Notes under the pieces: model-generated | Database searches by the model: none | Seen by the model: only the letters and a program-made list of their open reading frames with translations | Told to the model about the DNA's origin: nothing | Source: CAYUVH01 sp964448135 | GTDB lineage: Bacteria > Verrucomicrobiota > Verrucomicrobiia > Limisphaerales > UBA8199 | Direction of reading: 5' to 3' | Length of the DNA stretch: 64,000 bases | NCBI GenBank assembly: GCA_964448135.1 | Contig: CAYUVH010000032.1 | Span: 146,887 to 210,886, forward strand | Shown: positions 40,701 to 49,570 of the stretch, one piece after another | Layout: every line of letters begins with the position of its first letter | How positions within the stretch are numbered: position 1 is the first letter of the stretch | Translations under genes and position numbers: made by a program

Positions 40701-40983
40701 GACGCGCATCCTTGCTTCGCGCACAAAATCCGACGAGGCGCGGTTGGACCTGATTTTTAACGATGCCCTCGCGCGTGATCCGAAGCCGTCCGAGCTGAAA
40801 TCGCTCGAATCCTTCCTGGGGCAACAACGCGAACACTATCGCGCGAACAAGGACGACGCGTGCAAGTTTCTGCATGTGGGACTGACGCACGAGCCGGAGC
40901 ATACGGATGAGGCGGAGTTGGCGGCGTGGACGCAGGTGTGTCGGGTGGTGTTGAACCTCCACGAGACGATTACGAGATACTAA
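37726..40983 (+). CDS. PSCyt1/DUF1549/DUF1553 exported cytochrome-like protein
   Basis: A 1085-aa exported protein of the Planctomycete-type cytochrome family. After the signal peptide (CLFGFVLLLACASRGAEL) comes a c-type heme motif CLRCH (residues 42-46) in NRDIRPILSENCLRCHGPDK with the distal MPPP in EEVMPPPSLGKTL. DUF1549 follows (RRTLLRRLSLDLIGLPPTPM; ASPHFGERMASPWLDVARFA) and has WMGSTMGCAECHDHKYDPFS, a second CxxCH. A long Ala/Pro/Lys-rich linker (about residues 510-560) leads to DUF1553 (TRLDLARWLVAPENPLTSRV; RNLSNTPQQALTLLNDPTFV). The pair of this gene with a DUF1501 gene 154 bases downstream is a standard unit. The function is unproven, though a role in oxidative degradation of complex carbon is often proposed. 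Confidence 0.93.
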   Translation: MIRQRQTHAKCLFGFVLLLACASRGAELQFNRDIRPILSENCLRCHGPDKNQRKAKLRLDVREVALEKEAFVPGKPDDSALVKRIFSKDDEEVMPPPSLGKTLTAEQKDKLKQWITEGAKYEPHWSYITPHRPQVPADVATNSWVINPIDALVLEQLKLHNVKPSPEADRRTLLRRLSLDLIGLPPTPMEVEAFVRDKSPNAYEKQVDRLLASPHFGERMASPWLDVARFADTVGYHGDQNQNVFPYRDYVIESFNRNKPFDQFTVEQLAGDLLPNPTTEQRVATAFNRLNMMTREGGAQPKEYLAKYAADRVRTVSGAWMGSTMGCAECHDHKYDPFSTKDFYQMEAFFADLKQWGYYADAPYAPTPELAGFANEHPFPPEIQVESPYLKKRMVQLREELKSTQEEAWQKVKADKKSRQAFDTWRDESRAFLANSPDGWLTPEPGVKVVMKDPKFAALTNFTIRPDHTVTFTTLPREGTTITAPLTNLWISAIRVELVPAELVAAGAPPAAAPAVAVGGKAPATKAAAKKQSASPRVQAQAAKAARRRQGKLSDVTLAATLNVDGKDQKLAFHYADADNHQVLYDFGLPVLGVRDMWRVSTNHGLQTAICLLDKPVRVNAAGKLTLAFAEAELESVRISVSPFAAEDPLQAGADAALRSTINSPGWMRSSKQDAAIERAYLLNTSGDTNYLAKTHRLEREFRECRGGTLPVQITESRAPMTIRVLPRGNWQDDSGEVVEPAVPHFLPQPAAPAAGQRLTRLDLARWLVAPENPLTSRVVVNRLWKQCFGMGISSVVDDVGGQGDWPSHPELLDWLACEFQQPTWKSGAKNEPAKHPWDFKHITKVIVMSNTYRQACGPRADLRELDPNNRWLACQSPRRLDAEFVRDNALAVAGLLNYDIGGPSAHPYQPAGYYASLQFPNRDYYADEDDRQYRRGLYTWWQRTFLHPMMVNFDAPHREECTAARNLSNTPQQALTLLNDPTFVEASRVFATRILASRTKSDEARLDLIFNDALARDPKPSELKSLESFLGQQREHYRANKDDACKFLHVGLTHEPEHTDEAELAAWTQVCRVVLNLHETITRY

Positions 40984-40990
40984 AAATAAT

Positions 40991-41133
40991 TCCGAAGCAC
41001 GAATGACGAAATCCGAAAGAAATCCGAAGCACGAAACTCGAATGAACTGCCGCTCCCTTGCCCAGTATCTCTGGAGGTGTTCTTCGGGCTTCGAGCTTCT
41101 TTCGTGCTTCGTCATTAGTGCTTAGTGCTTCCG
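40991..41133. repeat. Inverted repeat array of GAAGCACGAATGACGAA words
   Basis: The spacer between the two preceding and following genes has a left part built of CCGAAGCACGAATGACGAA-like words (40991-41045) and a right part of their complements (TTCGTGCTTCGTCATTAGTG and AGTGCTTAGTGCTTC, 41086-41133). The whole could fold into a long imperfect hairpin. A similar array is at 53970-54115. Confidence 0.8.
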
Positions 41134-41136
41134 CTT

Positions 41137-42582
41137 ATGTCTTTCGATCCTCAAAAATTCGCCCTGAGCATCAATCGCCGCAGTTTCCTCGGCCGCGCGG
41201 CCTACGGCATCGGGGGGATGGCGCTCGCTTCGTTGCTGAATCCCAAAATCATCGGCAGCCTTTCCGCCGCGGAGGCGCACGGCATTCCTGGCATCATCAC
41301 GAAACCGCATTTTCCCGTGCGCGCGAAGCGGGTGATTCATTTGTGCATGGCCGGCGGGCCGTCGCATTTGGAGAGTTTTGATTTCAAACCGGAGCTGAAA
41401 AAGATCAACGGTGAAGCGTTTCCGGAATCGTTCACCAAGGGACAACAACTCGCGCAGTTGCAAGGCTCGGTGCTCAAGGCGCGCGGGCCGTTCACTGAAT
41501 TCAAAAAATACGGCCAGTCCGGCCAGGAGATTTCGGCGCTGTTTCCGGAAATCGCCGGTATCGCGGATGAGATTTGCGTCGTGCGTTCGCTGCACACCGA
41601 GCAGATCAATCACGACCCCGCGCACGCGTTCATGAACACTGGATCCACGATCAAGGGTCGGCCAAGCATGGGCTCCTGGTTGTTGTATGGTCTGGGTTCG
41701 GAGACGGATGATTTGCCGGGGTTCGTGGTGTTGACTTCGCAGGGTAAGAACGGTTTGCAACCAGTCTCGGCGCGGCAATGGTCCAGCGGTTTTTTGCCGA
41801 GCAAATTTCAGGGCGTGCTCTTCCAGTCAAAAGGCCAGCCGGTGCATTACGTCGGCAATCCCGACGGTGTCTGCCAGAGCACGCAACGCCAGGTGATCGA
41901 GGAAGTCAACCGGCTGAATGGCATCCTCGCCGAAGATCATCTCGATCCCGAAATCCAAACTCGCATCAGCCAATACGAATTGGCGTTTCGCATGCAGACG
42001 TCCGTGCCCGATCTGACGGATTTCGCGAAGGAGCCGAAAGAGATGCTCGAAATGTATGGCGTGAAGGAGCCGGGCGACGGCAGCTTCGCGTCGAACTGCC
42101 TCCTCGCGCGGCGACTCGCCGAGCGGGGTGTGAGGTTCATCCAGCTTTATCACCGTGCGTGGGATCATCATGGCGAAATCGAACGCGACATGCCGGTGTC
42201 CGCAAAGGAAGTGGATCGTCCGTCAGCCGCGCTGGTCAAGGACCTCAAGCAACGCGGCATGCTGGACGACACGCTGATCATCTGGGGCGGCGAATTCGGC
42301 CGCACGCCGATGGGCCAGGGCACCGGCCGCGATCATCACATCCAGGCGTTTTCGGTCTGGATGGCCGGCGGGGGCATCAAAGGCGGCATGAGCTGGGGTC
42401 GTACCGATGAGCTGGGTTACCGCTTTGTCGAGGACAGCGAAGCGATGCACGTCCACGATCTGCACGCGACGATGCTTCGCCTCTGTGGCATCGATCACAA
42501 GAAACTGACCTACCGCTACCAGGGCCGCGACTTCCGTCTCACCGATGTGTTTGGCGAAGTGGCGATGGGGATTATTTCCTAG
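41137..42582 (+). CDS. DUF1501 domain-containing Tat-exported protein
   Basis: A 481-aa sulfatase-superfamily-like protein. The ATG at 41137 (MSFDPQKFALSINRR) is preferred over one four codons upstream. A Tat signal (NRRSFLGRAAYGIGGMALAS) precedes the DUF1501 core: KRVIHLCMAGGPSHLESFDF, EICVVRSLHTEQINHDPAHA, FMNTGSTIKGRPSMGSWLLY and DTLIIWGGEFGRTPM followed by GRDHHIQAF. The alkaline-phosphatase-like fold suggests a metal-dependent hydrolase of sulfate or phosphate esters, but catalytic activity of DUF1501 proteins has not been shown. Partner of the preceding cytochrome-like protein; a long repeat hairpin separates the two. Confidence 0.93.
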   Translation: MSFDPQKFALSINRRSFLGRAAYGIGGMALASLLNPKIIGSLSAAEAHGIPGIITKPHFPVRAKRVIHLCMAGGPSHLESFDFKPELKKINGEAFPESFTKGQQLAQLQGSVLKARGPFTEFKKYGQSGQEISALFPEIAGIADEICVVRSLHTEQINHDPAHAFMNTGSTIKGRPSMGSWLLYGLGSETDDLPGFVVLTSQGKNGLQPVSARQWSSGFLPSKFQGVLFQSKGQPVHYVGNPDGVCQSTQRQVIEEVNRLNGILAEDHLDPEIQTRISQYELAFRMQTSVPDLTDFAKEPKEMLEMYGVKEPGDGSFASNCLLARRLAERGVRFIQLYHRAWDHHGEIERDMPVSAKEVDRPSAALVKDLKQRGMLDDTLIIWGGEFGRTPMGQGTGRDHHIQAFSVWMAGGGIKGGMSWGRTDELGYRFVEDSEAMHVHDLHATMLRLCGIDHKKLTYRYQGRDFRLTDVFGEVAMGIIS

Positions 42583-43127
42583 GCCTGCGGTTGCGAGCGT
42601 TCTGCTGGCGCTTTGATTGCCTTGTGCCGCAACAAGCCAAGCACGGCGATCATCAACACGATCACGCCGCCCCAACAAAATAGCCGGTGCTGGAATTCAT
42701 CTGCTCCCGGCTGCAGCACCGCCCGCTCAGGGCGTTGGGGATCGTAATAGACTTCCACGGCTGATCCGACTGGATGGTTGGTGATAAAGTTCAGGGCATC
42801 CTGACGACCGCCGGCCGCCGTCGGATTCCACAGGCTGACCTGGTGCCCCAGGCGCCGCTCATCGTTTACCCGGTAGCGGTAGGATACGGAGGTAAAATAG
42901 ACTGTGCTGCTGCGAGCGCGGGCGCGGCTGGAAAGCTCGGATTGCATCATGGTCCCGGACACTCTTGGCCAGCCCAGCGACTCGCGATCCCGCCGGGTTT
43001 TGATTTCGTTCCACGAAAGGCTCGTGATTCCAAAAACCAACCCGATCCAGCAAATGACCAGGAAAATGCGACGACTTTCGCAATCCGCCGACCGGGACCT
43101 TCGGGAACGCGTTCGCGCTTTTGACAC
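42579..43127 (-). CDS. DUF3592 domain membrane protein
   Basis: A 182-aa protein with two transmembrane helices, IFLVICWIGLVFGITSLSW near the N-terminus and LFCWGGVIVLMIAVLGLL near the C-terminus. Between them is the DUF3592 beta domain: WPRVSGTMMQSELSSR, YRYRVNDERRLGHQVSL and VGSAVEVYYDPQRPERAVLQ followed by PG. The function is unknown. The N-terminus is Arg/Ser-rich. It is convergent with the DUF1501 gene, the stop codons overlapping by four bases (42579-42582). Confidence 0.88.
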   Translation of the reverse strand: MSKARTRSRRSRSADCESRRIFLVICWIGLVFGITSLSWNEIKTRRDRESLGWPRVSGTMMQSELSSRARARSSTVYFTSVSYRYRVNDERRLGHQVSLWNPTAAGGRQDALNFITNHPVGSAVEVYYDPQRPERAVLQPGADEFQHRLFCWGGVIVLMIAVLGLLRHKAIKAPAERSQPQA

Positions 43128-43157
43128 GAGCGGGTGCCGGCTGAATGCCGGTTTGAA

Positions 43158-44327
43158 TTATGGCTGCACGATCAGCCGGTAATAGCGCTGGGTCACCGTG
43201 GCGTTGCTGTCCATGAATGACGCGGTGTCTCCGGAAGCCGTGACGTCGGGAAATTGATCGTCCCAACCCGCCTGCGTGATGCTGTCCTTTGATTGCACGT
43301 GGTAAGTGCGGCCGTTGACGGCGGTCCAGGTCAGGTTCACCGTCGTCCCCGAGCGATTGATTTGCGTGAACACCGGGATCGCTGGAGTGACAAAACCGCT
43401 CGCGCTGATCTGACCGGGCAGGTTGTTGAACTCCGCGAATTGCATTTGTCCGAGCTGCGTGGCCGTGAGCCCGGCGCTGCTCGTCCCAAAGCGCAACGAG
43501 TCAATGCCCGGTTTGAAGTTGACCAGCGTCAGAGTAAATCCACCCCAATCCTCGGCGCTGCTGTTTGCGAAAGACACCGCGCTGTTCCCGAAGTCGAAAT
43601 CAATGATGCGCTGAACGCTGGCGTCGGTGCCGCTGAGTTTCAGTGTTCCGAGCCGCTGATTCAATCCGCCGCTATTGAACACTGCCGGCGTGTATTGCCA
43701 GACCGGATTGAAATCCCCTCGCGTGGTGTCGTTGTTGGCGAGCACGAGCTGGCTGTTCGTGGGAATCGCATTCGGGACCGCGATCTGCAGGATGCCGCCT
43801 TCGATGATGGTCGAGCCGTAGTAGGTATTCGTCGCGCCGAAAATCACGGTGCCTTGTTTGTAGCGCGTAATATTCGTCGCGCTGGTCAGGGGCACGTTGT
43901 AGCGCGCGACGGCGTTCACGTCCTTGTGGCCGACGGATAACACGCGGCCCGCGCCCACATCAAACCCGTCCAGGATCTGGAGCGATCCTCCCGACACCGG
44001 CGCGGGGTTGAACGTCACCTGCCCGAGATCCACATGGATATCGGCCACCTTCACCGTATTACTGACTAGAACCGTGTAGGCGCCATTCGCGTCGTTGCCC
44101 GCGGAGAAAACGGCGTAGTTTCCCGCCGGCCACGCGATCGGCCCGGTGGCGCCGCCACCCGCGGCGTTGGTGTTCCAGAAGGGGCTCGCGCCCCAGGTGC
44201 CGGTGGGCGTGGAACCGCCCGCGCCCGGCGCGGTGCCGTTGGCGTCCCAGAAATACAGTGCCAGCCCGAAGGTGTTGCTCTGCCAGCCAAGGACCACGGC
44301 AAACAGTAGCGGAAAGCATCGTTTCAT
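43158..44327 (-). CDS. Exported beta-strand-repeat protein with shared C-terminal module
   Basis: A 389-aa exported protein with signal peptide MKRCFPLLFAVVLGWQSNTF. The body resembles autotransporter-associated beta-strand repeats (YFWDANGTAPGAGGST, then TGTWGASPFWNTNAAGG; and YYGSTIIEGGILQIAVPNAI, PTNSQLVLANN). The passenger-like part is short and no autotransporter barrel follows. The final ~70 residues (YHVQSKDSITQAGWDDQFP to QRYYRLIVQP) are the module shared with the proteins at 9895, 44462 and 50479. It is divergent from the amidase-like gene, with ~130 bases between them. Confidence 0.83.
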   Translation of the reverse strand: MKRCFPLLFAVVLGWQSNTFGLALYFWDANGTAPGAGGSTPTGTWGASPFWNTNAAGGGATGPIAWPAGNYAVFSAGNDANGAYTVLVSNTVKVADIHVDLGQVTFNPAPVSGGSLQILDGFDVGAGRVLSVGHKDVNAVARYNVPLTSATNITRYKQGTVIFGATNTYYGSTIIEGGILQIAVPNAIPTNSQLVLANNDTTRGDFNPVWQYTPAVFNSGGLNQRLGTLKLSGTDASVQRIIDFDFGNSAVSFANSSAEDWGGFTLTLVNFKPGIDSLRFGTSSAGLTATQLGQMQFAEFNNLPGQISASGFVTPAIPVFTQINRSGTTVNLTWTAVNGRTYHVQSKDSITQAGWDDQFPDVTASGDTASFMDSNATVTQRYYRLIVQP

Positions 44328-44461
44328 GATGTTGTGGGTTGATTAATGGCTCTTGCTCTTGAGAAGACGACAGCCAACCGGGTAATTCAAGCCCAAAATG
44401 AATTGACTTCCCCCACCGCCGGACTATCGCCGCCGCTTTGCTTCTGCTACACTTGGTTTTG

Positions 44462-47194
44462 ATGTTCTGGACCCGGCTCATCGTGACGCACCTGGCCCTG
44501 ATTTTAGCGCTTTCAGCCCGGGCCGCCGGGCCCATCGTCCCGGCAGTATCCCAACCGGCCGGAGCCCTGACGGGAAGGATCGTCTTCACCAGCGGCGGTC
44601 ACGGCTGGACCTATCTCAATGGCACGCCCAGCCTGATTGGCTGGGTGACGCAGCGGGGCGTGGTCCCGGGCACGCAGATGGTCGAGGACTACGGCAACGT
44701 GGACCAAATGACCCTGTTCGCCTACTACTGCTTCAACGCCGGTGCGACGGTGGTCCCGTTTCGTCCGATTGGAAACCAGACCAATGAAGTTGTGCTCGAT
44801 AACACCAGCCCCGCGGTGAGCTGGGCGGGCACGTGGACGGACAGCACTTCGACGATTTACTACGGCCAGGCCGGGCAGGTGCCGTATCGTTATGCGAGCC
44901 TCTCGGCGACCGAGACCGCCACGGCCACCTATACCCCCACCATTCCGCAGACGGGATTCTATCCCGTTTACACCTGGGTGCTCAACGGTGGAAACCGGAC
45001 CAACCAGCTCTATCGCATCAACCACACCGGCGGACAGGCGACCGTGCGGGTGCCCCACTACATGGTCGGCAACGGCTGGATTTATATCGGGACCTACTAT
45101 TTTAACGCGGGCTCCAACTCCGCCAATGGCGCGGTCATCATCAGCAACCTCGGCGAAGGCGCGCCCGGCGCGAATGTGGTCATCGCCGACGCGATCCGTT
45201 TCGGCAACGGCATGGGCGACGTCGTGCCGGCGCCCTACAACACGGAAACACCCACGGTTTCGAGTTATCCGCGCGAAGAGGAATGCTCGCGCTATTGGAT
45301 TCAACGTTCCCTCGGCCAGGGCCAGTCCTTCGCGATTTACGACCGCTCCGGCGACGATACCAGCGACAACGTCGGCGCGCCCCCGCGGATGGCCGCCGAA
45401 ATGAACCGCGAGGCCGCCGGCAACATCTACAAGCGCATCTACATCGGTTTCCATTCCAACTCCTCCACCGACAGCACCAACACCGCCACCGCGCGTGGCG
45501 ACATCGGTTTGTACAATAACCCCGCGCTGTCCACCAACGTCGCGCCGAATTCCAACACTCCGAACCAGCGCCGCCTCGCCGAAATCATCGCCACCAACGT
45601 GGACAACACGCTCAAAGCCGTCACCGTTCCGCCTTTCGAGGTGAGTTGGGTCAACAACCAATCCGCCAGCCGCACCTATGCCCGCAGCGATTACGCCTTC
45701 GGCGAAATCAACAACAACTACATCAGCAACGAATTCGATGCGACCATCATCGAGGTGGCTTTCCACGACAACCCGAATGACGCCAAACTGCTCCGCGATC
45801 CGAAATTCCGGGATTGGGTCGCCCGGGCCTCGTATCAGGCCGTGGTGCGTTACATGAACGAATTTGATGCCCTCCCCTTGAATTTCCTTCCGGAACCTCC
45901 CGGCAATGTGCGCGCCACCGCCAGCACCAACGGCATCGTCGTCGCCTGGGACGCGCCAGTTGCCCAGGGAAACAGCGGCGCCCCGACCAACTACCTCGTT
46001 TACCTTTCCACCAACGGTTACGGTTTCGGCAATCCCCTGCTCGTCGCCACCGGCGGCGTCACCTCGGTGACCTGGACCAACCTGGACCCGGATACCGATT
46101 ACTATTTCCGCGTCGCCGCCGCCAACGCGGGCGGCCAATCCCTGCCCTCCGCCACGGTCGGCTGCCGCCGCGCCGCCCGCGCCCTCTCCACGAAACTGCT
46201 TTTCGTGAATGGATTCAGCCGCTTTGATCGCCTCACCAACCTGCGCCAGACACCCACCGCGCTGCAGTATCACCCGCCCGGTTACAATACCAATGCGGGC
46301 ACGATGGACCGCGTGTTGCCCGCCCGGGTTAATTCCTTTGACTACGTGGTGCCGCATGGCAAAGCCATCGCCGCTTCGAGCCTGATGGGCTTCGACTCCT
46401 GCCAGGCCCAGGCCGTGACGAATGGTACGATCGCACTCACGAATTATGGCGCAGTCATCTGGGCCTGTGGAAATCAGTCCACCGCGGACCGCACCTTCAA
46501 TCCGGCGGCCCAGACAAAGCTGACGGCGTTCCTGGCCGGTGGCGGGCATCTCTTCACCTCCGGCAGCGAAATTGCCTGGGACCTGGATCGGGCTTCCGGT
46601 CCCCCGGCCGCGGATCGAAACTTTCTGCACAATCAACTCCACGCATCCCTGGGCGGCGATACCAACGACAGCTCCACAACGTACAGCTTCACGCCCGCGG
46701 CCGGTTCGATTTTCGCGGGCGATGCCAGCGGCATATTTGACGACGGGAGCCGGGGGATCTATTGGGTGGGTTATCCCGATGCGGTCGTTCCCACCGGCGT
46801 CGGCGCGAGTTCCGCCCTGGTTTATCCGGGCTATGGGGGCGGGTCCGCCAGCGTTCAATACAACAATAGCGCCGGCAGCGCCGGTCGCGTGATCTATTGG
46901 GGCTTTCCTTTCGAAACCATTCCCACGGCCTCCACGCGAAGCAACTACATGTCCGACATCCTCAAATTCTTCAGCCGGCCGGTGAAGTTCGAGTCCATCA
47001 CCCTGCTTGCGTCGAATCGCCCGCGCCTGACCCTCAGCGGCGAACCGGGACTGACCTACAGCCTCCAGGTGTCCGGTGACTTCATAAACTGGACCACGCT
47101 GACGAATCTGGTGAACACCAACGGAGGCTTTGAGTTTGTGGACGCCCCGGTGGCCGGCGGGCAGCGTTTCTATAAAGCCGCCCTGGCGTTCTGA
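44462..47194 (+). CDS. Exported N-acetylmuramoyl-L-alanine amidase-like protein with golvesin/Xly-type and Fn3 domains
   Basis: A 910-aa protein. The ATG at 44462 gives the signal peptide MFWTRLIVTHLALILALSAR. Residues ~30-60 hold a metal motif (FTSGGHGW), then a golvesin/xanthan-lyase-type beta domain (GFYPVYTWVLNGGNRTNQLY; GWIYIGTYYFNAGSNSANGA). The catalytic amidase_3-like part contains YIGFHSNSS and ATIIEVAFHDNPNDAKLLRD, the His and Glu of zinc amidases. A fibronectin type III segment follows (PPGNVRATASTNGIVVAWDA). The C-terminus has a glutamine-amidotransferase-like stretch and then the shared module (GLTYSLQVSGDFINWTTLTN to RFYKAAL). It would cleave peptidoglycan stem peptides or a related polymer outside the cell. 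Confidence 0.83.
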   Translation: MFWTRLIVTHLALILALSARAAGPIVPAVSQPAGALTGRIVFTSGGHGWTYLNGTPSLIGWVTQRGVVPGTQMVEDYGNVDQMTLFAYYCFNAGATVVPFRPIGNQTNEVVLDNTSPAVSWAGTWTDSTSTIYYGQAGQVPYRYASLSATETATATYTPTIPQTGFYPVYTWVLNGGNRTNQLYRINHTGGQATVRVPHYMVGNGWIYIGTYYFNAGSNSANGAVIISNLGEGAPGANVVIADAIRFGNGMGDVVPAPYNTETPTVSSYPREEECSRYWIQRSLGQGQSFAIYDRSGDDTSDNVGAPPRMAAEMNREAAGNIYKRIYIGFHSNSSTDSTNTATARGDIGLYNNPALSTNVAPNSNTPNQRRLAEIIATNVDNTLKAVTVPPFEVSWVNNQSASRTYARSDYAFGEINNNYISNEFDATIIEVAFHDNPNDAKLLRDPKFRDWVARASYQAVVRYMNEFDALPLNFLPEPPGNVRATASTNGIVVAWDAPVAQGNSGAPTNYLVYLSTNGYGFGNPLLVATGGVTSVTWTNLDPDTDYYFRVAAANAGGQSLPSATVGCRRAARALSTKLLFVNGFSRFDRLTNLRQTPTALQYHPPGYNTNAGTMDRVLPARVNSFDYVVPHGKAIAASSLMGFDSCQAQAVTNGTIALTNYGAVIWACGNQSTADRTFNPAAQTKLTAFLAGGGHLFTSGSEIAWDLDRASGPPAADRNFLHNQLHASLGGDTNDSSTTYSFTPAAGSIFAGDASGIFDDGSRGIYWVGYPDAVVPTGVGASSALVYPGYGGGSASVQYNNSAGSAGRVIYWGFPFETIPTASTRSNYMSDILKFFSRPVKFESITLLASNRPRLTLSGEPGLTYSLQVSGDFINWTTLTNLVNTNGGFEFVDAPVAGGQRFYKAALAF

Positions 47195-47200
47195 CCCGGC

Positions 47201-47977
47201 TCAGACCAGCCGCACCGGGATTCCGCGGCCGGCCAGGTGTTGCTTTACATCGCCCACGGTGTATTGGCCGAAATGAAAAATACTCGCGGCCAGCACCGCA
47301 TCCGCCTTGCCTTCCTCGAGGACGGACGCCATGTGTTCCAAGGACCCCGCCCCGCCGCTGGCCACGACCGGCACGCCCACGGCTTCGCTGATCCGCCGCG
47401 TGATGACGAGGTCGAACCCGGCTTTCGTGCCGTCGGCGTCAATGCTGTTGAGCACGATCTCGCCCGCGCCCAGGGCCACGGCCTTTTTCGCCCACTCGAC
47501 CGCTTCCAATCCGGTGGCCTTGCGACCGCCGTGTGAAAAAACTTCCCAGCGATCCGGCGCGGTCTTTTTCGCATCTATTGAAACCACGATGCACTGGCTG
47601 CCAAATTTTTCCGCGCCCGCGCGAATCAATTCCGGCGTGGCCAGCGCCGAGGAATTGATGCTGATCTTGTCCGCGCCCGCGCGCAGCATGGCGTACATGT
47701 CCTCGACCGTTCGCAATCCCCCGCCCACCGTCAGCGGCATGAAGCACTGGTCCGCCGTCCGTTCGATCACGTCCACCATGGTCTTGCGGCCCTGCGCGCT
47801 GGCGGTGATGTCGAAGAACACCATTTCGTCGGCCCCCTGCTCATTATAGCGCACCGCCAGGGCGACGGGGTCGCCGACATTGCGCAGTTCGCCCGCCTCG
47901 GCTTTGCCGAATTGCACGCCGCGCGTCACCTGGCCGTCGTGAACGTCCAGGCAGGGAATGACCCGTTTTGCCATCAT
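47201..47977 (-). CDS. hisF: Imidazole glycerol phosphate synthase, cyclase subunit
   Basis: A 258-aa (beta/alpha)8 enzyme that, with HisH, makes imidazole glycerol phosphate and AICAR in histidine synthesis. The N-terminus MMAKRVIPCLDVHDGQVTRG matches the family, with the catalytic Asp in CLDV; the second catalytic Asp is in CIVVSIDAKKTAPDRW. Phosphate-binding loops are visible in PLTVGGGLRTVEDM and VPVVASGGAGSLEHM. A second ATG three bases further on is possible. It is alone on this strand, facing away from the plus-strand pseudopilin gene, so the histidine genes are scattered in this genome. Confidence 0.96.
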   Translation of the reverse strand: MMAKRVIPCLDVHDGQVTRGVQFGKAEAGELRNVGDPVALAVRYNEQGADEMVFFDITASAQGRKTMVDVIERTADQCFMPLTVGGGLRTVEDMYAMLRAGADKISINSSALATPELIRAGAEKFGSQCIVVSIDAKKTAPDRWEVFSHGGRKATGLEAVEWAKKAVALGAGEIVLNSIDADGTKAGFDLVITRRISEAVGVPVVASGGAGSLEHMASVLEEGKADAVLAASIFHFGQYTVGDVKQHLAGRGIPVRLV

Positions 47978-48152
47978 CGCCGGTATTCAATCCCGCCGGA
48001 CGGGGGAAAGCAATCTGGCAATGGGCGAAGTCTGCCCAAAAGGACAGGTGGTGTGCCGCGGGACGCACACTGAAAATGTGTTTACATCGCGTTGGGCGGC
48101 ATTATGGTTGAGCCAACCACCAGTATCGCTACTGTTGACCCTTGAGGTAATT

Positions 48153-49031
48153 GTGAAAAGCACGGCTTCTTCCAGCGCTGCCTCCCCCGGCAGCTTGCCT
48201 ACGTATTTTCCACCCCGGCGAGGTTTTACGCTGATTGAATTGCTGGTGGTCATTGCCATCATTGCGATTCTCGCCGGCATGCTCCTGCCCGCGCTCGGCA
48301 AAGCCAAGCTCAAGGCCCAGGGTGTCATGTGCATGAACAACGGCCATCAGTTGATCATCGCCTGGAAGAACTACTCCATGGACAATGCGGACTGGACCCT
48401 CGCCAGTCTGGATGGTCTTCCCAATCGCACCAATTGGATGAGCGGCACCATGAACTATGCCCAGGGGAATCTATCCAATACCGAGATTACGCAGGACATG
48501 GTGCCCAGCCCCATGTGGCCTTATGTGGCGCGCTCTTCCAAGATTTTCAAATGCCCCGCCGACCTGGCCACGGCACTCGATTCCAGCGGTGCCCGGCGCC
48601 CGCGTGTCCGCAGCATTTCCATGAGCCAATCCTTCGCCTGGGGCGAATGGCTGGATGGCTGGCATCCCCATGGATCCAGCCCGCAGAGTGTTTATCAACT
48701 GTTCGACAAGGATTCCTCCGTGCTGCGTCCGTCCATGACTTTTGTTTTCGTGGATGAACATCCCGACAGCCTAAATGATGCCGCCATCGCCGTGCAAATC
48801 ACCGGCTCCGATTCCCAAAGCACCGCCCGGATCATTGACTTCCCCGCGAGCTACCATAATGGCGCGTGTGGCTTCGTGTTCGCCGACGGCCATTCCGAAA
48901 TTCACAAATGGATCGGCAGCACCATCAAGGCTCACACCGAATACAACAACTACCTGGCCCTCAATGTGCCAGCGAATGATTCCTGGGTGGACGTGAACTG
49001 GATGGCCCAGCGGGCGTCCTCCAAAAAGTAA
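48153..49031 (+). CDS. Pseudopilin-like secreted protein (prepilin N-terminal cleavage/methylation)
   Basis: A 292-aa protein. The GTG at 48153 is chosen because GAGGT lies six bases upstream; the open frame extends further without a plausible start. A polar leader (KSTASSSAASPGSLPTYFPP) precedes the cleavage region RGFTLIELLVVIAIIAILAG, then MLLPALGKAKLKAQ. The C-terminal half contains the conserved CGFVFADGHSEIHKW motif. Body features: CMNNGHQLIIAWKNYSMDNA and FKCPADLATALDSSGARRPR. It is the second such protein in the window (the first at 12974) and is followed after 14 bases by a small lipoprotein gene. Confidence 0.88.
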   Translation: MKSTASSSAASPGSLPTYFPPRRGFTLIELLVVIAIIAILAGMLLPALGKAKLKAQGVMCMNNGHQLIIAWKNYSMDNADWTLASLDGLPNRTNWMSGTMNYAQGNLSNTEITQDMVPSPMWPYVARSSKIFKCPADLATALDSSGARRPRVRSISMSQSFAWGEWLDGWHPHGSSPQSVYQLFDKDSSVLRPSMTFVFVDEHPDSLNDAAIAVQITGSDSQSTARIIDFPASYHNGACGFVFADGHSEIHKWIGSTIKAHTEYNNYLALNVPANDSWVDVNWMAQRASSKK

Positions 49032-49045
49032 TCGGCCTCGTTGAA

Positions 49046-49366
49046 ATGATGAAACGACTCCTCGTCATTTTTCCCATCGCGCTGCTCGTGCTCGCGGGCT
49101 GCGGAAAATCACAAAAGCCTCAGGACAACAGCACCAGTGCCATTCTCGCCTTCCCCAAACTTCAGCAGGTTTTCGCTTCCGCTCCGCAGCCGTTGCAGGC
49201 TTCAGTCGTAAAGATCGGCACCAGCACCCGTTACCGCCTCTATCCTGAAGTTATCGCGGAACTGGATAAGCTTGCGGTCGATACCAGCCTGACACCGGAA
49301 CAGCAAAAGGCGGTCACCGAGTTCGGCGACCTCGTCAAAAAGGAAGCCGCCAAACCGGGCCAGTAG
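49046..49366 (+). CDS. Small lipoprotein
   Basis: A 106-aa protein with a lipoprotein signal (MMKRLLVIFPIALLVLAGCG; lipidated Cys in LAGC). The mature part is short and helical (SAILAFPKLQQVFASAPQPL; PEVIAELDKLAVDTSLTPEQ), ending KKEAAKPGQ. No catalytic motif is seen. It lies 14 bases after the pseudopilin gene and probably shares its transcript, so it may serve the same secretion-related purpose. Such small lipoproteins are common and unassigned in this phylum. Start is one of two adjacent ATG codons. Confidence 0.78.
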   Translation: MMKRLLVIFPIALLVLAGCGKSQKPQDNSTSAILAFPKLQQVFASAPQPLQASVVKIGTSTRYRLYPEVIAELDKLAVDTSLTPEQQKAVTEFGDLVKKEAAKPGQ

Positions 49367-49570
49367 CCGGTCGCCGCCAGTTCCCGCACCCCTTTTCCGG
49401 AGCGCGGTTGTCCCCAGTCACAGCGCCTGGCAAAGCGTCTTCGGGAAGCCTATCAGTTAGCGCGTGCCTTTCAAATCGTTCGCGCTCCGGGCAACGGCCG
49501 AGCGCGTCCCTGACCCGCCGATCCTCCCCCGTTCTTGCCCCGCGCCGTGCCAGATATTATATATTCATCA